From: Canna indica
Lineage: Eukaryota; Streptophyta; Magnoliopsida; Zingiberales; Cannaceae
Length of the DNA stretch: 64,000 bases
NCBI GenBank assembly: GCA_034359265.1
Contig: CP136890.1
Location: 38,662,501 to 38,726,500 of the forward strand
Reading direction: 5' to 3'
A program made the translations under genes and the position numbers. The notes under the pieces were generated by a model, which searched no databases, was not told where the DNA came from, and was given only the letters and a program-made list of their open reading frames with translations. Numbering within the stretch: the stretch's first letter is position 1; the number at the start of each line of letters is the position of its first letter. Below, piece by piece: positions 58,280 through 64,000 of the stretch.

Positions 58280-59770
58280 TAGAGCCAAAAAATATTAAGG
58301 AAGCAATAGAAGATGACTTTTGGGTAATTGTTATGCAAGAGGAACTTAATCAATTTGTTAGGAATGAAGTTTAGGACTTAGTACCTAAACCTAGCAGACA
58401 AATCGTAATTGGGACTAAATGGGTATTTAGAAACAAATTAGATGAAGGAGACTTAGTCATTAGAAATAAAGCTAGGTTAGTGGCATGCACAAGGGTATAA
58501 TCAAGAAGAAGGAATAGATTATAATGAAACTTATGATCCTGTAGCTAGATTAGAGGTAATTCGCATGTTTTTGGCTTACGCAAGTGTTAAAGGTTTTAAA
58601 CTTTTTCAAATGGATGTTAAAAGTACTTTTTGGAAGGGTTTTATCGATGAAGAAATTTATGTTGAACAATCCCTGGATTTGAAAGTTTTGAGTTTATAAA
58701 TCATGTTTTTAAACTTAAAAAGACTTTCTATGGTTTAAAACAAGCCTCTAGGGCTTGGTATGAAAGGCTTTCCACATTTTTGATTGATCAAGGCTTTAGC
58801 ATTGGAAATGTCGATGTTTTTATTTTTATAAAAAATAATGAAAATGATATTTTACTCATGCAAATTTATGTTGATGATATAATTTTTGGTGCTACTAATG
58901 AATTGCTTTGTGAGTAGTTTGCAAAGTGCATGCAAGAGGAGTTTGATATGAGTGTGATGGGAGAACTCTCCTTCATGCTTGGTCTCCAAATCAAGCAAAT
59001 CAACAACGGGATCTTCATAAATCAAGCCAAGTACAAAAAGGAGCTCATCAAAAAGTTTAGGATGAATGAAGCCAAGATAGCTTCTACACCAATGAGCACT
59101 TCCATTAAGCTTGATAAAGATGAAGATGGTGTAAAGGTAGATGAAAAACGATATCGAGGTATGATCGGTAGCCTTCTTTATTTAACCGCAAGTAGACCTA
59201 ATATCATGTTTAGTGTTTGTGCATGTGATAGATTTCAATCTTATCCTAAAATGTCTTACTTAAGTGTGGTCATGTTTAGTGTTTGTGCATGTGCTAGGTT
59301 TCAATCTTGTCCTAAAATGTCTCACTTAAGTGCGGTGAAACGCATATTGAGATATTTGAAAGGCACGGTTGAATTAGGATTATGGTATCCATGTAATGCA
59401 TCGATATTTTGATTTAATTGATTTTTCGAATACCGATTTTGCCAAGTGTAAAGTAGATAGAAAAAGCACTAGTTGGTGTTGTCAATTCCTAGGAATGAGT
59501 CTTGTTTCTTGGTTTTCAAAGAAACAAAACTCGATTGCACTTTCAACTACCAAAGCGGAATACATCGATGCGGCTGGTTGTTGTGCACATTGTGATAATA
59601 CTAGTGCAATTAATTTAATAAAAAATCCAATTTTACACTCTAGGACCAAGCACATTGATCTAAGACATCATTTTCTTAGGGATAATGTAGCTAAGGGAAA
59701 TATATCCGTGGAATTTGTATCCACCGATAAGCAACTTGCGGATATATTCACAAAACCCTTAAATGAATAA
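58280..59770 (+). pseudogene. Copia reverse transcriptase and RNase H, broken
   Basis: RT in several frames: TKWVFRNKLDE, a frameshift near 58490, MFLAYASVKGFKLFQMDVK, GLKQASRAWYERL, QIYVDDIIFGATNELL (catalytic box), TAG at 58916, then MGELSFMLGLQIKQ. A 66 bp tandem duplication lies at 59205-59336. RNase [17 protein letters not shown], with a deletion before CDNTSAINL, then [14 protein letters not shown] and LADIFTKPL to a TAA at 59768. Confidence 0.85.
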
Positions 59771-60255
59771 AGCTTTACGAATTTAAGAATGCAATTAGGA
59801 ATTTGTGCTTATCCAAGTGTTTAAACTTTCAAACTTTACATGCCTTTTGAAAAATTATATTTCATGTAGTATTATCACACTTATGTATTGCCTTGTAATG
59901 GGGCTTTGCGACTTATCGATGTTTGCCTTCTATAGGCTTACATTGATAGGAAGGACTATAGTGATAGATGATACTCAGTTTTATGGTTTTCTCGGTTTTA
60001 TTGATGAAACTCATTAATAGTACCTTATTTCTTGCCATTTTTTATTGATGTCAAAAGGGGGAGAAAAAGTAAGGTCACATGTGTTTTATGATGCATATAG
60101 ATATGGTGAGTTATAAACATGATATACATATTGATAGGGGGAGCATATGTTAAGTTGCAAAATAGGTTGTGTATGCTTTAACTCAAACTCACAAATGGTA
60201 CTTAGAGTTTTATAGAATTTCATGTTTTATTTCTCATCATCAAAAATGGGTAGAT
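59771..60255 (+). other. Copia 3' untranslated region
   Basis: No env-like frame of useful size. A purine tract AAAAGGGGGAGAAAAAG lies near 60053 and a weaker AAAAATGGGTAGAT tract directly before the 3' LTR. Confidence 0.6.
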
Positions 60256-61544
60256 TGTTAGCCCGAGGGTTTTCCCTAGGCTTCGATCTCTATTTTGATG
60301 ATAACAAATATGTATTTAATATATTTGTGAAGTTTTGAGTTCAGGTTGAGGCCGGTTACGATATGCACGCGAACTTCGCTCAGAGAAATGCAAAAATCGG
60401 CAAAAAAAAAGCTTCGGCGTAAATTGAGTAGAATTCATAGATCACCAGGTCTATTTATAATATATCCCAAGGAATATATCTCAAGCCTATTTGTAATGTT
60501 ATCCAAGTCAAAACTTGGTAACGGAATCCGAAAACAAAGTGCGCAACAAAATAAGTGTAAAAAATAGCCTCAGTCCAGGTTCAGTTGATCGAACGAGGCA
60601 AAAAATTGGCAGTAGCCAATTCGGTCGACTGGACAAGGCGAAAAATTGGCAGTAGACAATTCGGTCGATCGGACAAGGCGGAAAATTGGCAGTAGCCAAT
60701 TCGATCAACCAATCGATAGACCGAATGTGGCCAGGAAAGGGCAGTAGCCTCACAGTAGTTGGGCGGTCGATCGGTCGATCGACCGACGATAGACCAGCAA
60801 GCGACCGGAGTGCGTCCAACGTACAGAAAAATGCCCGTTGGAGTGAACTGCCGAGTGAGGGGTTATAAATACCCCTCACCAACCTCCATTAACTCTTAAC
60901 CAGTCATTAAAGTTTTCTAAGTGAGATTTGTGTCTTTTAAGCTTGATTTGCTCGCGCTTGCTTCTCTGATCGATGATTTCTCTCAAGCGCTCATCTTCCC
61001 TCGACTTCAGCTTCGATTCGACCTGAACATCTTGTGGAGTTGGAGGCATTGAAGGCTTGGAAAAGAGCTTTTAGTTGTGGTTTACTTTTTAGCTCTTTTC
61101 ATTATAATTTTACTTGTTATTTGAACTTGTTTTTTCATTGTTAGCTTACTAGGTGTGCTAGTGTACGTAAACACTTATGATTTGCTTTGTAGAATTGTGT
61201 TTTGCCTAGGTAAATATGTTCGAGGCATTCTCAAAGGATTGAGAAGGAAGGTCTCGATCCTATTCAAAGGGAAACACATATATAGTCTATAAAGTGTTGG
61301 TTAGAAATTTTTGGTGTGGAGCCAAGGTAGTGGAGTAGGCGGTTGGCCGAACTACTATAATTACTCGTCTTTGCATTACTTATTTGATTGTGCTTATTTG
61401 ATATTTATTATTCATCAAGCATCTCTATCTAGTAGCACGTTAATTTGGTTGCATTAAAAATTGAACTCGAAAGAAATAAAATAGAAGTTAAAACTCACCC
61501 AATACTATTCAACCATCCCTTCTAGTGTGAGTATTTAATCAACA
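60256..61544 (+). mobile_element. 3' LTR of the Copia element
   Basis: TGTTAGCCCGAGGG to TTTAATCAACA, 1289 bp, uninterrupted. U3 array at a 40 bp period (ATTGGC from 60605, 60645, 60685), hairpin CCAACG / CGTTGG at 60815-60840, TTATAAATA at 60863-60871 between GTGAGGGG and CCCCTCAC. Confidence 0.88.
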
Positions 61545-61549
61545 CAATA

Positions 61550-62600
61550 ATTTTTATGCATGAAATAGAATCATCGCCTGAGTAATTTTTAGCTATGGAA
61601 CAACTTAATAATGAATACCAATAATGTGGCAAAGTTAATGATAAATAGATAAGATGTGTTATTTTGGTGTCTTATAGTAGAGTAAATAAATATACTAATA
61701 TTTATAGATATAAATATAAACATATATTTAAATAAAATTAATATATTATATATTTAAATATGTATTAATATAATATAAATTAATAAATATATAATATATA
61801 TAATATAATATATTATATTATAATATTATATATATGATATATTATATCGAAATGAGTGTTCTTTAGGGGCGCCCATTTCTTGGTAACTGAAGCCGAGAGC
61901 CCGTTATTAATCCTCCACCAGTGGGAATGGGGATTAATCCCTACTAATGGGGATTGGTAAGAGAGACTGCCAATTAGTAATTGATCGACGACGTCAGTTA
62001 TTATTTTTATTATTATTATTATTGTGGTTGTTGTTGTTGTTGTTATTGTTGTTGTTTATTTGGCTAAATAATAAATGAAAATTTGTAATGTAATTTTCTA
62101 ATTAATTGCGGTCGTTAAAAAAGACTGGACAATCTTTCCAAGAGAAAAGTGTGCACGTATAAATAAGAATATTCTCTTTCCTAAGAGGAGTATACATACA
62201 TAATATAAAGATCGAATCTTTACCAGTCTGACTCTACCTTTTTTGACTCTTCGTGGTACAAAAAGATTTCTTTGACCGTGGTCGGTTAGTAATTGGGATA
62301 TTTTTATGTGCTAAGATCGATCCGATCAATCCAACTTTATATTTAACTTTTTCTAATTAACTAAAAGCATGCATATTTTACCTTTGTGTCACGCACGTCT
62401 GTGTTAATTATGGAGAACATCGCTTCTACGTCACTCACCCGGCCATGCATGCATGCACTAACTTATTAATCTTAAAATTCAGACGGGTAAAACAGTCCAT
62501 AAAAATTCTTCTAAAATTATAAATTAATCTTAACAATCGTCTCCCGTCATTGGGTCATTGCATCACCATTGTAGATTACAATGAGTAAATTTAATTCTCT
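61550..62600. other. Spacer, no gene recognised
   Basis: AT-rich, especially 61680-61860 where TATA-type dinucleotides dominate. A short GC-balanced patch at 61862-61990 has GGGATTAATCCC-like inverted elements. No coding frame. Confidence 0.55.
62006..62056. repeat. (ATT)n and (TTG)n microsatellite
   Basis: Consecutive ATT triplets followed by TTG triplets, about 50 bases. Confidence 0.85.
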
Positions 62601-62696
62601 AACAAATGCTCGTGCTTCTCTGTCCCCATTTGTTTATTCCTCTCACTACTAAGCCACTACTGTTGACACTGGAGCTGCTACCAGTACCACTGCCAC

Positions 62697-63847
62697 TAGG
62701 GCTGTCCAGTATCCGGTTCAACCCGAACCGAACCGAAAAACCGAACCGAATTTTTCGGTTCGGTTCGGTTCACATGCTGCGGGGTTCGGTTATTGACCCG
62801 AACCGAACCCGATTTATTATATCGGTTCGGGTTCGGTTCCCGGAATTCGGGAACCGACCCGAACCGAAAACCGAAAACCGAATACCCAGTATTATTTTTT
62901 TTCGGATTCGGGTCGGGGATTGCCGGATCGGCGGTTCGGGTCAGAGATTCATCATTCATCCGTTAGGTACTTAGGTCATTTCTCCGATTCGGCGCCCTCC
63001 AAATCCAATACTCGATCCTCATCAATCCCGCCTCCAGCCTCCCTGCTTTGCTCGACTGGCGAGTGGCGAGTGGCGACTGCTCCCGTCGACTTCCTGCCGA
63101 GCGTCTGCCAGTGCCGTCGAGCGCCGAGCGAGCATCAACGAGCGCCGAGCGTCTGCCAGTGCCGTCGAGCGCCGAGATCTCATCAATCCCGCCTCCCTGC
63201 TTTGCTCGACTGGCGAGTGGCGAGTGGCGAGTGGCGACTGCTCCCGTCGACTTCCTGCCGAGCGTCTGCCACTGCCAGTGCCGTCGAGCGCCGAGCGAGC
63301 ATCAACGAGCGCCGAGCGTCTGCCAGTGCCGTCGAGCGTCGAGATCTCATCAATCCCGCCTCCCTGCTTTGCTCGACTGCTCCCGTCGTTCGACTCACTC
63401 CCGACTCCCTGCCGACTGCCGAGCGTCTGCCAGTGCCGTCGAGCGCCGAGCGAGCATCAACGAGCGCTGAGCAAGCGTCAACGAGCGCCGACTCTCCCTC
63501 AATCTGCGACTCCCGAGTCCCGAATCTACTCGACAAGCGGCGACTCCGAGCGGCGACATCTACTCCAGCGCGGCAGCGCTTCATCCCCTCCCACGCAGTG
63601 ACACGCGGGCACGCGACAGCACTTCATCTACTCCTGGGCCTCCTTGGCCTCCTGGCTGCATTCTTCGGCGAACAATTTCGGTTTTTTTCGGGTTGAAACC
63701 GAACCGAACCGAACAATTTCGGTTCGGGTTAAATCGGGTTAGGAATTGTTCGGTTCGGGTTCGGGTTGTAGTTTGGGTTTAAAAAAAATTTCGGTTTGGT
63801 CTTATTCGGTTCGGTTCGGTTCGGTTCGAACCGAATGGACACCCCTA
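62697..63847. mobile_element. Non-autonomous hAT element, 1151 bp
   Basis: Ends TAGGGCTGTCCA and TGGACACCCCTA (11 of 12 bases pair). Perfect 8 bp duplication ACTGCCAC at 62689-62696 and 63848-63855. Both subterminal regions are packed with AACCGAACCG / CGGTTCGGTT motifs in both orientations. No transposase. Fresh-looking ends and target duplication suggest recent movement. Confidence 0.93.
63020..63480 (+). repeat. GC-rich internal tandem repeat of the hAT
   Basis: About 2.5 units of roughly 160 bp; ATCAATCCCGCCTCC recurs near 63022, 63182 and 63350, with GAGCGTCTGCCAGTGCCGTC repeated inside units. Open frames here are by-products of GC-rich repeats. Confidence 0.8.
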
Positions 63848-64000
63848 ACTGCCACCAAGGTCACTCCACCGTCGAGCTGCGCCTCCATTGTCTCCTCCAC
63901 TCCCTCGCCTACTGAGGTAAATTTATATGTGTTATATAAGTTTTATTTATATATAAAATTATATACATATATAGATATATTTAAAGTCATATATTTTATT

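Larger units (their letters stand above)
51334..61544 (+). mobile_element. SIRE/Maximus-like Copia retrotransposon with nested gypsy LTR
   Basis: 5' LTR 51334-55042 (contains a foreign LTR), interior 55043-60255, 3' LTR 60256-61544. CAATA flanks both sides (51329-51333, 61545-61549). Gag, protease, integrase, RT and RNase H occur in Copia order on the + strand, all with stops or frameshifts. Confidence 0.92.
62640..63916 (+). other. Possible exon interrupted by the hAT element
   Basis: Removing the hAT and one target copy leaves an open stretch reading TTVDTGAATSTTATKVTPPS and on to STPSPTE, followed by GTAAAT (63917), a fair donor. It is serine/threonine-rich and opens just after a TAA. No family recognised. 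It may equally be spacer. Confidence 0.2.

Noticed and set aside
51334..61544. 5' LTR of 3.7 kb as a true long LTR
   Set aside because: Comparison with the 1.29 kb 3' LTR shows a foreign gypsy LTR inserted at 52415-54836.
62920..63696. 258-residue open frame inside the hAT
   Set aside because: It runs through a GC-rich tandem repeat, has parallel open frames on both strands and no recognisable domain, so it is a composition effect.
1..64000. tRNA, rRNA or microRNA genes
   Set aside because: I saw no cloverleaf with intact A and B boxes and no rRNA motif. Hairpins found lie in repeats. A tRNAscan or small-RNA run would be decisive.

Overview
This is plant nuclear DNA, most likely from a monocot. 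The reasons are a GC-rich bHLH gene with a plant-type intron, five or more nested LTR retrotransposons, and CACTA, PIF/Harbinger, hAT and LINE elements typical of angiosperms. The monocot call is an inference from gene style and element mix; nothing in the window fixes the species. Only one apparently intact host gene is present, a TMO5/bHLH30-type transcription factor at 11-1544 (two exons, 299 codons plus stop). Almost everything else is repeats and decayed gene pieces.

Layout. 1-3060: the bHLH gene, its 3' end and a spacer with GA and AT microsatellites. 3061-26990: two direct copies of one roughly 3.2 kb segment (copy A from 3061, copy B from 14229), separated by AT-rich DNA. Each was later split by different insertions. 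Copy A took a 6.9 kb CACTA element (3534-10463, TAG duplication); copy B keeps the uninserted site. Copy B took a 2.4 kb LTR-like element (15981-18358) and a Harbinger element (18933-26185, TAA duplication). That Harbinger carries an endogenous pararetrovirus, 19219-25457, of badnavirus/tungrovirus type, made of three rearranged fragments in +, - and + orientation. All its open frames are broken or incomplete apart from a small virion-associated-type ORF present twice.

27000-41703: a Tat-type gypsy gag remnant, then SIRE/Maximus-like Copia LTRs. One old LTR (28302-31143) was hit by a LINE, and that LINE by a solo LTR (29324-30585). A complete gag-only element (31257-39098, TCCTT duplication) sits inside a ~105 bp tandem repeat, followed by a 5'-truncated relative (39371-41703). 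41704-49018: a Ty3/gypsy chromovirus with its 3' LTR next to an inverted partial LTR, and a broken pol that is truncated upstream. 49019-51333: fragments of a MATE transporter gene and a sucrose-phosphatase gene. 51334-61544: a Copia element with CAATA duplications, broken gag-pol and a gypsy LTR nested in its 5' LTR. 61545-64000: AT-rich spacer, then a non-autonomous hAT (62697-63847, perfect 8 bp duplication) inside a possible exon.

The most unusual signal is in the Copia LTRs. Just upstream of each TATA box there is a small inverted repeat, and the TATA box itself lies between inverted arms. In several copies the arms differ in sequence but stay complementary to each other. Upstream of both is an array of CG-rich palindromes and, in one element, CCAAT-containing units whose period is 52 bp in the 5' LTR and 40 bp in the 3' LTR. 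All calls were made by eye, without alignment or database search.
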